In this document: one piece after another, positions 53,206 to 63,692 of the stretch
How the letters are laid out: each line of letters opens with the position of its first letter
Position numbering within the stretch: position 1 is the first letter of the stretch
NCBI RefSeq assembly: GCF_024300825.1
Contig: NZ_CP101323.1
Location: 620,001 to 684,000 of the forward strand
Origin: Natronomonas gomsonensis
Lineage (GTDB): Archaea > Halobacteriota > Halobacteria > Halobacteriales > Haloarculaceae
Direction of reading: 5' to 3'
Length of the DNA: 64,000 bases
The notes under the pieces: generated by a model
Seen by the model: only the letters and a program-made list of their open reading frames with translations
What the model was told of the DNA's origin: nothing
Database searches by the model: none
Made by a program: the position numbers and the translations under genes

Positions 53206-53646
53206 ATGCCGGACCTACTGGATACGCTCATCGAAAACAGGTGGATAGTCCAACCGAACCACGCGAACAACCTCGACACCGCCCATGGGGGGAACGTGAT
53301 GAAGTGGATGGACGAAGCCGGTGCGATGAGCGCGATGCACTTCTCCGGGGAGACCTGCGTGACGGCCCACATGGACGAAGTGAATTTCAAGCGGCCAATC
53401 GAGGTCGGCGACGTCGCGCTCGTCAAGTCCTACGTCTACCGGGCGGGAACGAGCAGCATTCACATCAGAACTCGTGTGTTCCGGGAGAACCCCGGGCGGG
53501 ACCCGACCGAACTCACCACCGAGTCCTACATGGTGTTCGTGGCGATAGACGAGAATCGAACGCCCATGACGGTGCCCGAACTGACCGTCTCCTCGGAGCG
53601 GGGCGAGGAACTTCTGGAGGAAGCGCTCGACGACGCACCCCGCTAG
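53206..53646 (+). CDS. Acyl-CoA thioesterase, hotdog fold
   Basis: 146 residues. NRWIVQPNHANNLDTAHGGN followed by VMKWMDEAGAMSAMHFSGET is the YciA/cytosolic acyl-CoA hydrolase pattern (active-site Asp in the N-D-xxHGG stretch). FKRPIEVGDVALVKSYVYRA and IHIRTRVFRENP complete the hotdog. Releases fatty acids from CoA. Start MPDLLDTLIEN chosen; the earlier ATG at 53086 is in the intergenic region. Stops overlap the opposing usp gene in CTAG. Confidence 0.88.
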   Translation: MPDLLDTLIENRWIVQPNHANNLDTAHGGNVMKWMDEAGAMSAMHFSGETCVTAHMDEVNFKRPIEVGDVALVKSYVYRAGTSSIHIRTRVFRENPGRDPTELTTESYMVFVAIDENRTPMTVPELTVSSERGEELLEEALDDAPR

Positions 53647-54062
53647 CGAACGACGGTAACGGGAACTGGCGACCGCCGGACAACCGTCTCCGCGACGCTG
53701 CCGAGAAGAACCCGGGAGACGCCGCTGCGGCCGTGACTTCCGATGACGACGGCGTCGACGGCGTTGTCCTCGACGTACTCGACGATTGCCCGCTCCGGGC
53801 GGCCGACGGCGGATTCGGTCTCAAGGTCGATGTCGACGCGTGCTTGGGCTTCTTCGAACAACTGTTCGGCTTCGGCTTGGGCGTCCTCGTACCACTCCTT
53901 CCAGTAGCCCGGCAGTGCCGCTCCGGGTGAGGCCTCGTACCCCGCCGCGACGAAGTCCTGAACGTACAGGAGGACGATTTCGCCGTCGCCGTAGCGCTCG
54001 ACCGCGTGGTCGAGCGCCTTGCGAGCCTGCTCGGAGCCGTCGTATGGGACTACGACACGCAT
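53643..54062 (-). CDS. Universal stress protein (UspA family)
   Basis: 139 residues, single Usp domain. Start MRVVVPYDGSEQARKALDHA; ATP site GSHGRSGVSRVLLGSVAE (G-x2-G-x9-G-S) and VVRRSPVPVTVVR at the end. Binds ATP as a dimer; haloarchaea hold dozens. Cytoplasmic. The TAG overlaps the thioesterase stop. Confidence 0.93.
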   Translation of the reverse strand: MRVVVPYDGSEQARKALDHAVERYGDGEIVLLYVQDFVAAGYEASPGAALPGYWKEWYEDAQAEAEQLFEEAQARVDIDLETESAVGRPERAIVEYVEDNAVDAVVIGSHGRSGVSRVLLGSVAETVVRRSPVPVTVVR

Positions 54063-54167
54063 GTTCAGGAGTACTCCGTCATCGGTGTTAAACGTGGGTG
54101 GGGTGTGCCGACACCCCAGCCAGGACTCGTCGGAGGTGGTTTTACCCCTCGGCGACGTACGTCCACC

Positions 54168-54620
54168 ATGGGACTGAACGTCGATACGCCCGCACCGCCC
54201 GAACTGCCGGAGGTCGACACCGGCGAGTACGACGACGTGGACGTACAGGGGACGGAGTACCGTCGCGAGGAACTCGAAGAGTTGCTCGCCGAGGGCGCCT
54301 GGGCCGACGCTTTCGAGAAGTGGGCGGCACACACCGACCTTGACGCCGAGGAGTTCGCCGTCGCCGAGGAACTCGGACTGTTCGCCGAATTCGATTTCTT
54401 CTGGGACGACTTCGCCGACCGGGTCGGCTACCACGCCCCCGGCATCCCCGAAGACTGGCGTGAACAGGAGCTTCACCCCGAACTGAACTCCTGGGAGACG
54501 GTGTCGGGTATCAACGCGGCGCTGGCTGAGTTCGGCGACACGGTCAGCCGGACGCTGAAAGAGGAATACATCGACTGGGAAGCCGAATACGAGGCCCCCG
54601 ACGACCTTCCGGACTTCTAG
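54168..54620 (+). CDS. Conserved acidic protein, unknown function
   Basis: 150 residues, soluble and acidic. The sequence is mainly helical (EYRREELEELLAEGAWADAF, EFAVAEELGLFAEFDFFWDD) with a Trp- and Tyr-rich tail (SRTLKEEYIDWEAEYEAPDD). It has no cysteines, signal or membrane segments. I recognise no family. A TATA-like GGTTTTACC near 54140 supports a leader of about 25 bases before the ATG. Its TAG overlaps the next gene's stop in CTAG. Confidence 0.65.
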   Translation: MGLNVDTPAPPELPEVDTGEYDDVDVQGTEYRREELEELLAEGAWADAFEKWAAHTDLDAEEFAVAEELGLFAEFDFFWDDFADRVGYHAPGIPEDWREQELHPELNSWETVSGINAALAEFGDTVSRTLKEEYIDWEAEYEAPDDLPDF

Positions 54621-55174
54621 AACCGCTCGTAAACCGCGGTGAGAGTCGTACTGGAGCGAACTGCTCCTTCGAGGGCCTCATCGAAGACGTCGCGGTCGGC
54701 GCCGCCCTCGATGGAGAGCGGTTCATCCAGGGCGTAGACGTTGAACCGGTACTCGTTTTGACCCGGTGTTTCGTGACACGGCGAGCGGTAGCCGACGAAC
54801 CCCTCGTCGTTGGTTCCCTGTCTGGCCCCATCGACCACCTCGACGCGCGGACCGTTGGGGATGTCCGCCGGGAGTTCCAGCCGGCCCTCTACCGGGAGGT
54901 TCCACAGCAGCCAGATTGTGGCGGAACCGTAACTGCGGAGCCACTCGCCGACGATGGCGAGCGATTCAGAGCCGTCCGGAACGCCCTCGACGACCAGCGG
55001 CGGCGAGACGTCCTCACCATCGCAGGTGAACCGCTTGGGTATCCGTCCCTCATCGAAGGCCGGAGCGGACAGCGTCAGGTCGTCCGGTTCGGGGGGTTCA
55101 CCACCGACGGTACAGCCGGCGACCGCCGAAAGCCCGACTGCCGGAAGTCCCGCCAGTAACTCGCGCCGTCGCAT
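54617..55174 (-). CDS. Tat lipoprotein of the PEBP / YbhB-YbcL family
   Basis: 185 residues. Twin-arginine start MRRRELLAGLPAVGLSAVAG and a lipobox Cys (AVAGC) direct it outside the cell with a lipid anchor. The mature part is a phosphatidylethanolamine-binding-like domain: FTCDGEDVSPPLVVEGVPDG, SLAIVGEWLRSYGS, WLLWNLPVEGRLELPADIP and RSPCHETPGQNEYRFNVYAL. Bacterial YbhB/YbcL relate to Raf-kinase-inhibitor proteins; ligand here unknown. Confidence 0.87.
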   Translation of the reverse strand: MRRRELLAGLPAVGLSAVAGCTVGGEPPEPDDLTLSAPAFDEGRIPKRFTCDGEDVSPPLVVEGVPDGSESLAIVGEWLRSYGSATIWLLWNLPVEGRLELPADIPNGPRVEVVDGARQGTNDEGFVGYRSPCHETPGQNEYRFNVYALDEPLSIEGGADRDVFDEALEGAVRSSTTLTAVYERF

Positions 55175-55272
55175 ACCCGTCTTTCGTGCTCAGCGTTAAT
55201 GACCCCACCGGGACGGATTCGCCGGACCGTTCGAGCGGTCCCTTGATTATGCAGGCCATCGTTCCTTCGAGT

Positions 55273-55479
55273 ATGACGGACGAAATCGTTCCCCCGACGG
55301 AGCGCCAGTGTGAGTTGTGCGGCCGGACCGACCGTTGGGACGCCGACACGCAGAACTGGGTCATCGCCGTCGAGGACGGCGAGCGACAGGTCGGCAACAA
55401 ACACTGCATTCACGAGTGGGACATCAACGGTCGGTACAACCCCATAGAGGGCAAGCCGAACGTCGACGCCGACGCCTGA
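55273..55479 (+). CDS. HEWD family protein
   Basis: 68 residues. Cysteines in ERQCELCGRTDRWDADTQ (CxxC) and the motif HCIHEWDINGRYNPIEGK (H-E-W-D) define the family, a small zinc-finger-like haloarchaeal protein. Its ATG at 55273 follows an in-frame ATG at 55249 that is also possible. Its TGA overlaps cutA (ATGA), so the two are coupled; a metal-related role would fit cutA. Confidence 0.8.
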   Translation: MTDEIVPPTERQCELCGRTDRWDADTQNWVIAVEDGERQVGNKHCIHEWDINGRYNPIEGKPNVDADA

Positions 55480-55790
55480 TGCCGACGGTTTACATCACGG
55501 CTCCGCCGGAGGCCGCCACCGAACTGGCCGAGGCGCTCGTCGAAGAACGCCTCGCAGCGTGTGTCAACCGATTCGACTGCCGCTCGACGTTCCGCTGGGA
55601 TGGGGATGTCGTCTCCGAGGAGGAAGTCGTCCTCCTCGCGAAGACGACCGACGACGCCTACGACCGACTGGCGTCCCGCATCGAGGAACTGCACCCCTAC
55701 GACGTTCCCTGCATCGAGCGGTTCGACGAGGAAGCCCTCTGGCCCTCGTTCGGTGAGTGGGTCGCCGAAAGCGTCGATTCGGAAAAATAA
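55479..55790 (+). CDS. cutA: Divalent-cation tolerance protein CutA
   Basis: 103 residues. VYITAPPEAATELAEALVEE, LAACVNRFDCRSTFRWDGDV, VSEEEVVLLAKTTDDAYDRL and LHPYDVPCIERF are the CutA landmarks; the family forms ferredoxin-like trimers, linked to copper tolerance in bacteria though the role is debated. The start overlaps the HEWD gene stop. The katG promoter follows. Confidence 0.95.
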   Translation: MPTVYITAPPEAATELAEALVEERLAACVNRFDCRSTFRWDGDVVSEEEVVLLAKTTDDAYDRLASRIEELHPYDVPCIERFDEEALWPSFGEWVAESVDSEK

Positions 55791-58043
<2,253 letters not shown>

Positions 58044-58066
58044 ACTGACAATCGGGGTTCCCGACG

Positions 58067-58561
58067 CTATTTTTCGCCGTCGAACATCGAATCGTCGAAC
58101 GGGACGCGCCGTTCGGTGTTACCGCCGTCGGCAACCGCATCGGTGTGTGCCGAGCTGGGTTGCCACCCCGACTTGCCGTCGGGTTTCGCGCGCTGTTCGG
58201 CCATCGATGCCAACAGAAGTTCGGCTTCGAGGTCGTCGCCCGCGATGGCGGCGACGTACTCCAGCGACCGGGCGTGGGCGCCGAACGGCGTCCCGGACAG
58301 TGACGCCAGCGGCCCTTCGAGCGTGCCGGGCTCGTCGTACTTCTTGTTGTGGAGTTCGTCCATGCCGAGACCACGCAGGTAATCGAGCAGTCCTTCGCGG
58401 GCTTGGGGCGTTATCCATCCGAGTCGTTCGTAGTACTCCAAGGCGTTGAGTGCGCCCGAGGTACCGAAGGTGGTTCCAAGGTACTCCATCCACTCGATGA
58501 CCGCTTTCACCCGGCCGGGTTCGGGGTCGATAGTTTCGAGGTACGGCTTCTGTGGGCTCAT
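58067..58561 (-). CDS. arlD: Archaellum accessory protein ArlD (FlaD/E domain)
   Basis: 164 residues. KPYLETIDPEPGRVKAVIEW and MEYLGTTFGTSGALNALEYY with ERLGWITPQAREGLLDYLRG form the FlaD/E domain, also in ArlCE at the other end of the operon (STLKALDYYESVGWIS). It links the chemotaxis adaptor CheF and the archaellum motor switch. It ends the operon after arlJ but has its own TATA (ATTTAAAG, 58586-58593) 25-32 bases upstream. A ~50-residue C-terminal tail is unassigned. Confidence 0.9.
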   Translation of the reverse strand: MSPQKPYLETIDPEPGRVKAVIEWMEYLGTTFGTSGALNALEYYERLGWITPQAREGLLDYLRGLGMDELHNKKYDEPGTLEGPLASLSGTPFGAHARSLEYVAAIAGDDLEAELLLASMAEQRAKPDGKSGWQPSSAHTDAVADGGNTERRVPFDDSMFDGEK

Positions 58562-58624
58562 GACCCGGCGTACGTCAGGGATTCGCTTTAAATGGCATAC
58601 GGTTTCGAAGAGTGAGTTCTCGCC

Positions 58625-60346
58625 CTACGCGATGAGGCCACCGACAACGTACTCAGTGAGGACGCTGACGAGCGCGCCGACCCACGTCAGCAACACGAAG
58701 TGGAGGAACCCGGAGATGGGGTGGCCGCGGTCCATCAGCCGGATCATCAGCGACGACAGCAAGGCGTTCAGGAGGATGACGAACAGCAGCAGGAACTCGA
58801 TGAGGTCGATGTCGTAGAGGTCGGGGTTGAACAGCATCGTCGCGATTTGGCTGTCGCTTTCGGTCAGTCCCTCCGCGATGGTGAGCATCTGCCCGGCAAT
58901 TTCCAACCCGATGAACGACGAGAAGATGGCGGCTGCCGTGATGCCGTAGACGACGCCGATGAACGTCGTCGTCGCCTGCTCTCGCTGTTCGCGGACCCGC
59001 AACACTTCGTGGAAGTTCTTCGAGATGACCTGCCCGAGCTGTTTCGGGTCGCCACCCATCCGCCGGCCGACGACGTACATGTCGCCGAACTTCTGGATGA
59101 GATACGACCCCGATTCGATGGCGAACAGTCGCCACGACCGGGCGGTGTCGATGCGAGTGTTCAGCCGCTTGTAGAGGGCGTCGACGTTCGGTGTGAGCGC
59201 GCCGAAATCCTTGGTACGGAGCGTCCGAAGCACCGACGCCGTCGAGGACTGTTTGACGCTCTCGACGCTCCCGAGCGCACGGATGAAGGACGGAAACCCC
59301 TGGTCGCGGTCCTTTACGCGCTGTTCTTCCCGACGCATCGCCAGCCCCGGGATGGCAAGCGGGGTAACACAGACGCCCATCCAAATCGCCAGCGGTACGG
59401 TATCGCCCGCAAGCGGCCCGTATCCCAACGAGGAGAGCAACGCCACGGCGAGTGCAACGCCAGTTAACAGGAGGCCGACGCCGAGATACGGCCACGTTCG
59501 ACGTATCGGCGACCGCCCCTCGTTGGCGTGAAACCAGACGGGGTCCTGTGGGGCCACGGTGTGGATGATGAAGAGGAACCCACCTTGGACGAAGACGAAC
59601 ATGACGATGACGCCGCCGACCAGAAGCGTCGGCGGCACGGCGATGAGCAACGGCAGCACCGTCGCGAAGACGAGGACGAACGTCGTCGATAGCATCATCG
59701 AGAGGTACAACTCCTTCAGTACGTCGAGTTTCTGGAGGTCCGATTCGTACCGAATGACGAACTGCTGGATGATGCTGTCCTGTTCGTCGACGAGGAACTC
59801 GCTCATGTTCTGTCCAGCGCCGACGGTGTAGGCCAACCGTTCGAAGAAGTCCTCCAGTAACTCCGAGGGGACCTGCTTCGAACGCCGCCGGCAGGCGTCG
59901 TCGAGGCTCTGATTCCACGTGTCGACCAACGCGACGACGCGGCCCATCTCCTCGGCGAGGGCGCCGTACTCCTCGACGTGTGAGAGTCGGCGGAACACCT
60001 CCACGCGGTCGATGTTCGTCATCGAAAGCACCGTGATGTGTGTCAGAAACAGGTGGAACCGCTCGCGAATCTGTTTGCGTTTGCGGTCCTGAACCACCTT
60101 CGGGTAGGCGACGGCGCCGAGAAACGACAACGCACCGAGCAGCGACAGCGGCAACGAAATGGCAAGCGGCGCACCGGCGATCACCGCTCCGATTGGGAGG
60201 CCGATGGCCAACACGGTAGCGGGGAGCAACACGAACAGCGCGTACTGCTCTAGGGGCATTTCCATGTACCGATAGGAGTCCGCCACCGAGAGGACGATGT
60301 CCCGAAAATCGACCTCGAAGGAGTCTTCGTCGTCAGCAGTCGCCAC
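58625..60346 (-). CDS. arlJ: Archaellum platform membrane protein ArlJ
   Basis: 573 residues from a GTG, preceded by GAGGTG. Nine or so hydrophobic helices in two groups with GspF/T2SF-type cytoplasmic loops (HITVLSMTNIDRVEVFRRLS, SFIRALGSVESVKQSSTASV; FEVLRVREQREQATTTFIGV-type). The polytopic core of the archaellum motor, working with ATPase ArlI. A 10-codon frame overlaps its start (see finding). Gap of 18 bases after arlI, so same operon. Confidence 0.95.
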   Translation of the reverse strand: MATADDEDSFEVDFRDIVLSVADSYRYMEMPLEQYALFVLLPATVLAIGLPIGAVIAGAPLAISLPLSLLGALSFLGAVAYPKVVQDRKRKQIRERFHLFLTHITVLSMTNIDRVEVFRRLSHVEEYGALAEEMGRVVALVDTWNQSLDDACRRRSKQVPSELLEDFFERLAYTVGAGQNMSEFLVDEQDSIIQQFVIRYESDLQKLDVLKELYLSMMLSTTFVLVFATVLPLLIAVPPTLLVGGVIVMFVFVQGGFLFIIHTVAPQDPVWFHANEGRSPIRRTWPYLGVGLLLTGVALAVALLSSLGYGPLAGDTVPLAIWMGVCVTPLAIPGLAMRREEQRVKDRDQGFPSFIRALGSVESVKQSSTASVLRTLRTKDFGALTPNVDALYKRLNTRIDTARSWRLFAIESGSYLIQKFGDMYVVGRRMGGDPKQLGQVISKNFHEVLRVREQREQATTTFIGVVYGITAAAIFSSFIGLEIAGQMLTIAEGLTESDSQIATMLFNPDLYDIDLIEFLLLFVILLNALLSSLMIRLMDRGHPISGFLHFVLLTWVGALVSVLTEYVVGGLIA

Positions 60347-60364
60347 CGGTGTTCACCTCCCACA

Positions 60365-62050
60365 TTAGGGTCTCGCCTCCTCTGAGAGGCCCGCGATGTC
60401 GATGGGTAGTGCCTCGACGCCGTCGCGCTGGAACGTCTCGATGGCGTCGTTGACCTCGTGATAGCCGAGGATGTCGGCGTCGATGAGCCGCCGGAGGACC
60501 TCTGCACGGCGCTCCAGTTCGTCGTAAATCTTTCTCGTATCGCGGTAGCCGAGCAGCGTCGCGATTTGCTCTTCGAGGACGTAGGAGTTGTTCTGTCCCT
60601 TGAATACGACTTCGTCGTCGCGGGGGTCCCAACCGAACGCCTCACGGGTGACGACGCCGCCCTCGTGGTCGGAGTAGCCCTCGATTTCCTGCACCGAGGT
60701 GACCCGTCGGAGGATGTCGTCGCCCTGTTTGACGCGGTTCTGGAACAGCGCCACGTCGCAGTTGTCCATGAACGTCTCGGGGACGTTGATAGGGTTGGAC
60801 GTAAAGCGCTGAATCATCGAGACGATGTCGGAGGCGTGGAAGGTGATGAGGACGGGGTGGCCGGTCTGGGCGGCCTGAAACGCCATCTGTGCCTCTGCGC
60901 CTCGAACCTCCCCGACACAGATGTAATCGGGGCGGGAGCGCAGCGCCGCCGCCACCAAATCGAACATGTCCACGTCCGCGGAGCCGTCGCCCTGTCCTTC
61001 CCGGGTCAGCAGTTGCTGCCAGTTCTCGTGCGGTGGTTTCACTTCGGCGGTGTCCTCTGCCGTGTAGATTTTGTGGTCCCGTGGGATAAACGAGAACATC
61101 GAGTTCAGCGTCGTCGTCTTCCCGGAAGCCGTCTCGCCGACGACGAAGACAGTCTGTTCGTTCTCCATACAGAGCCACAGATACGCCGCCAGTTCCGGTG
61201 AGAGCGTCCCCCACTTCGTAATCTGGAGGATGGACAGCGGCACGTCCTCGCCCTGTCGGATGGTCAGAGAGGGCCCCTTGATGGAGACGTCGTCGGAGTA
61301 GATGATGTTGATACGCGAGCCGTTCGGGAGCGTCGAGTCGATGATTGGCTGGGAGTCGGAGACTGGGTGGTTCATCCGTTCGCCCATGTTGCGAATCCAG
61401 GACTCGAACTCCCGTGGGGTGCCGAAGTCGACAGTGGTTTCCAGCATACCGAAGGTGCCGTGGTCGACGTAGCAGTTCGAGGGACCGATGACGTGGATGT
61501 CCTCGTTTTCGGGGTCGGTCATCACGGGGTCCAGTGGGCCGAGTCCCGCGATGTCTCGCTGGAGGCGATAGCGGAGTCGGTCGTACGTCTCTTTGCCGAC
61601 GGTCATGCGGTCGCCGACGAACTGCTCGCGGAGACCCGTCAGCGCCGTCGCATCGCCGTTGACGACCAGCGTCTCCTCGATGAGCGAATCGAGGAATTCG
61701 GTGAACTCGGCATCCGTCGACGGTGCCTGTCGGGTCACCGAGAGGTCCAACACCCGGCTTCGAAGCCGCTCGTAGCGCTGTTCGTCGGCCTCCCCGTCCA
61801 GCGCCGGTTCGATGCAGTAGTACATCGTCTCGACGCCGGTGTCGCCGTAAACGTGGGCGAAGACTGGCGGTTCGGTGGCGTAGATGATGTTCGGGCGCTG
61901 GGTGTCGTGTTCGTCGTCCGGTTCCTCGACGAGAAGCGGATACTCGCCGGTACGGTCGTTGAACGTCTCCAGGTGGTCGGCGAGGTGTGGGTACTCCTTG
62001 ACGTACGCTCGCAGTTCGTCGCCCATCCGGAGTGTTCCGTGGTCGCTCAT
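60365..62050 (-). CDS. arlI: Archaellum motor ATPase ArlI
   Basis: 561 residues, secretion-superfamily ATPase. Walker A VVGETASGKTTTLNSMF; acidic box EDTAEVKPPHENW; Walker B/His motifs CVGEVRGAEAQMAFQAAQTG. N-terminal domain (~1-200) is the flexible part with YCIEPALDG. Hexameric; drives both archaellin assembly and rotation. Coupled to arlH by a four-base ATGA overlap. Confidence 0.97.
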   Translation of the reverse strand: MSDHGTLRMGDELRAYVKEYPHLADHLETFNDRTGEYPLLVEEPDDEHDTQRPNIIYATEPPVFAHVYGDTGVETMYYCIEPALDGEADEQRYERLRSRVLDLSVTRQAPSTDAEFTEFLDSLIEETLVVNGDATALTGLREQFVGDRMTVGKETYDRLRYRLQRDIAGLGPLDPVMTDPENEDIHVIGPSNCYVDHGTFGMLETTVDFGTPREFESWIRNMGERMNHPVSDSQPIIDSTLPNGSRINIIYSDDVSIKGPSLTIRQGEDVPLSILQITKWGTLSPELAAYLWLCMENEQTVFVVGETASGKTTTLNSMFSFIPRDHKIYTAEDTAEVKPPHENWQQLLTREGQGDGSADVDMFDLVAAALRSRPDYICVGEVRGAEAQMAFQAAQTGHPVLITFHASDIVSMIQRFTSNPINVPETFMDNCDVALFQNRVKQGDDILRRVTSVQEIEGYSDHEGGVVTREAFGWDPRDDEVVFKGQNNSYVLEEQIATLLGYRDTRKIYDELERRAEVLRRLIDADILGYHEVNDAIETFQRDGVEALPIDIAGLSEEARP

Positions 62051-62787
62051 GCGATGGTCCTCGATTCGATGACGACGCCGCGGCCCTGCTGGACCGCGAA
62101 GCCGATGGTGTCGTCGACGGGATTTTTCATGCCGGCGAACCGTCGAACGACGGCTTTCTGTCTGATTTCCTGTCCGACTGTCGATGTTTCGAGTTGGAGG
62201 TACACGTCAGAGACGTCCCGGAGAGGCTGGAGGGCGCGGTCCGTGACTGTTGCCGGGTTGACCGTCAACACGACCGTCCGGTCGTCGGCGGTCCGCTGTC
62301 GGAGCGCGCTGACGATGCGCTGCATCGCGTGGTCCTCTTCGCCGCGTTCGGTGACGGCGTCGAAGCGCGGGTCGTTCCGCAACATCGCATCGAAGCCGTC
62401 GACGACGAGAACGTCGCCGGACCAGAGCGGACTCGGCGAGAACAGCCGCGAGATGAGTCTGCGCGTGCCACGTTCGCGGCCGCCGGCCTCGACGTGGGTG
62501 TCGACGTTCGCGTGGAAAAACAACAACCGGTCGGCAAGCAGGTGGTCGACCACGTCGTAGGACAGCGAGTTCATCTGTCCGATATACTCACTCGCCGTGA
62601 GTTCCGTCGAGACGACGGCGGTCGAGGTACCCTCTTCGACGAGTCCGTAGGCGATTCGTTGGGTGAGGACGCTTTTGCCGGCGCCGTCGCGCCCTTCGAG
62701 GAGACACACCGACCCCGATGGAAGTCCGCCGCCGATGGCGTGGTTCACCCGGTCGCGGTCGGTCAGTCCGATGGAGTAGTGACTCAT
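62047..62787 (-). CDS. arlH: Archaellum motor protein ArlH (RecA/KaiC-like ATPase)
   Basis: 246 residues. Walker A EGRDGAGKSVLTQRI and Walker B VLVVDGFDAMLR are present, with LTVNPATVTDRALQPLRDVS after. Binds ATP and docks on ArlI to switch assembly to rotation. Start MSHYSIGLTDRDRV was chosen; upstream codons belong to arlG. ATG overlaps the arlG stop by four bases. Confidence 0.95.
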   Translation of the reverse strand: MSHYSIGLTDRDRVNHAIGGGLPSGSVCLLEGRDGAGKSVLTQRIAYGLVEEGTSTAVVSTELTASEYIGQMNSLSYDVVDHLLADRLLFFHANVDTHVEAGGRERGTRRLISRLFSPSPLWSGDVLVVDGFDAMLRNDPRFDAVTERGEEDHAMQRIVSALRQRTADDRTVVLTVNPATVTDRALQPLRDVSDVYLQLETSTVGQEIRQKAVVRRFAGMKNPVDDTIGFAVQQGRGVVIESRTIA

Positions 62788-63248
62788 ACGTAGAAGCGCA
62801 ACACCTCCTCGTCGCCGTCGACGATGACCGTCGCCCGGTGTTCGCCGGTAGCGAGACTCCCATCGAGATCGATGACGAGTTCGATTACCTCCCCTTCCTT
62901 CCACGTGCCGGTGTTGGTACTCACCACGTCGATAGTGGTCGACGACGGGACGACGTACTCGCCGTCGAACACCACGTCGACGAGGTCGGGGTCCGTCGGT
63001 AACGGGCGAGCGCCGGTGTTCTTCACGAGGACGGTCACCGTGTCGTTGGTGCCGTCGTAAATCGCGTCGCTCCCGGTGTCGCTGATAATCGTGATGTCCG
63101 TCTCGAGTTGCTCCTCGACGGAGTCGCCGTGGGTAGTTATCGACTCGGAGATGCCGCCGACGCTGTCGACCATGACGCCGGAGACGCCAGCGGCGATGCC
63201 AATCGCCGCGATGAACAGGATGAGACTAGACGCGGAGAGGCTCGCCAT
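62784..63248 (-). CDS. arlG: Archaellum stator protein ArlG
   Basis: 154 residues. One N-terminal type III (archaellin-like) hydrophobic helix (SLILFIAAIGIAAGVSGVMV) and a beta-sandwich outside the membrane (AIYDGTNDTVTVLVKNTGAR, TDPDLVDVVFDGEYVVPSST). With ArlF it anchors the motor to the S-layer in the pseudoperiplasm. Start abuts the arlF stop (TGA then ATG with no gap). Confidence 0.9.
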   Translation of the reverse strand: MASLSASSLILFIAAIGIAAGVSGVMVDSVGGISESITTHGDSVEEQLETDITIISDTGSDAIYDGTNDTVTVLVKNTGARPLPTDPDLVDVVFDGEYVVPSSTTIDVVSTNTGTWKEGEVIELVIDLDGSLATGEHRATVIVDGDEEVLRFYV

Positions 63249-63692
63249 TCAGTTCACCCCCGTCACGGTCACGTTCGTCGCGACCTGGACACCCGGTCGC
63301 GTCGCGACATGGACGCGGTCCGGCGCCGTGGTCGTGTCGTGGGTAAATACGAGTCGCGTGCCGGGAGACCACAGCGACCGCGTGCCGTCGCCGTCGACGG
63401 TCGTGGAGGGGCCGACGTACTCACCGTCGACGAGGAGGTCCGTCTCCTCGGCGTCGAGCGTCGTCGTCCCGGTGTTGTCGAGGCGGACGACGAGTCTCTC
63501 TTCGGTGTCGTTGTACACGGCGTCCACGACCTCGATGTCGGTGTTGCGTTGTTCGAGCATCCTGTCGTCTCGTTCCGTCAGTCCGTCGCGCTGTGCCTCG
63601 CGTGCGTCCTGCACCGCCGGTACGAGCGTCGCGGCGCTCACCAACAGCCCGATGAATATCACCGCCGTCGCGCCGCTCGCACTGAACCCCAT
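63249..63692 (-). CDS. arlF: Archaellum stator protein ArlF
   Basis: 147 residues. N-terminal helix (SGATAVIFIGLLVSAATLVP) followed by a linker (AREAQRDGLTERDDRM) and a beta domain with the shared LDNTGTTTLDAEETDLLVDG segment, so paralogous with ArlG. S-layer-binding partner of ArlG. Overlaps the arlCE stop by one base (TAATG), so coupled translation. Confidence 0.9.
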   Translation of the reverse strand: MGFSASGATAVIFIGLLVSAATLVPAVQDAREAQRDGLTERDDRMLEQRNTDIEVVDAVYNDTEERLVVRLDNTGTTTLDAEETDLLVDGEYVGPSTTVDGDGTRSLWSPGTRLVFTHDTTTAPDRVHVATRPGVQVATNVTVTGVN

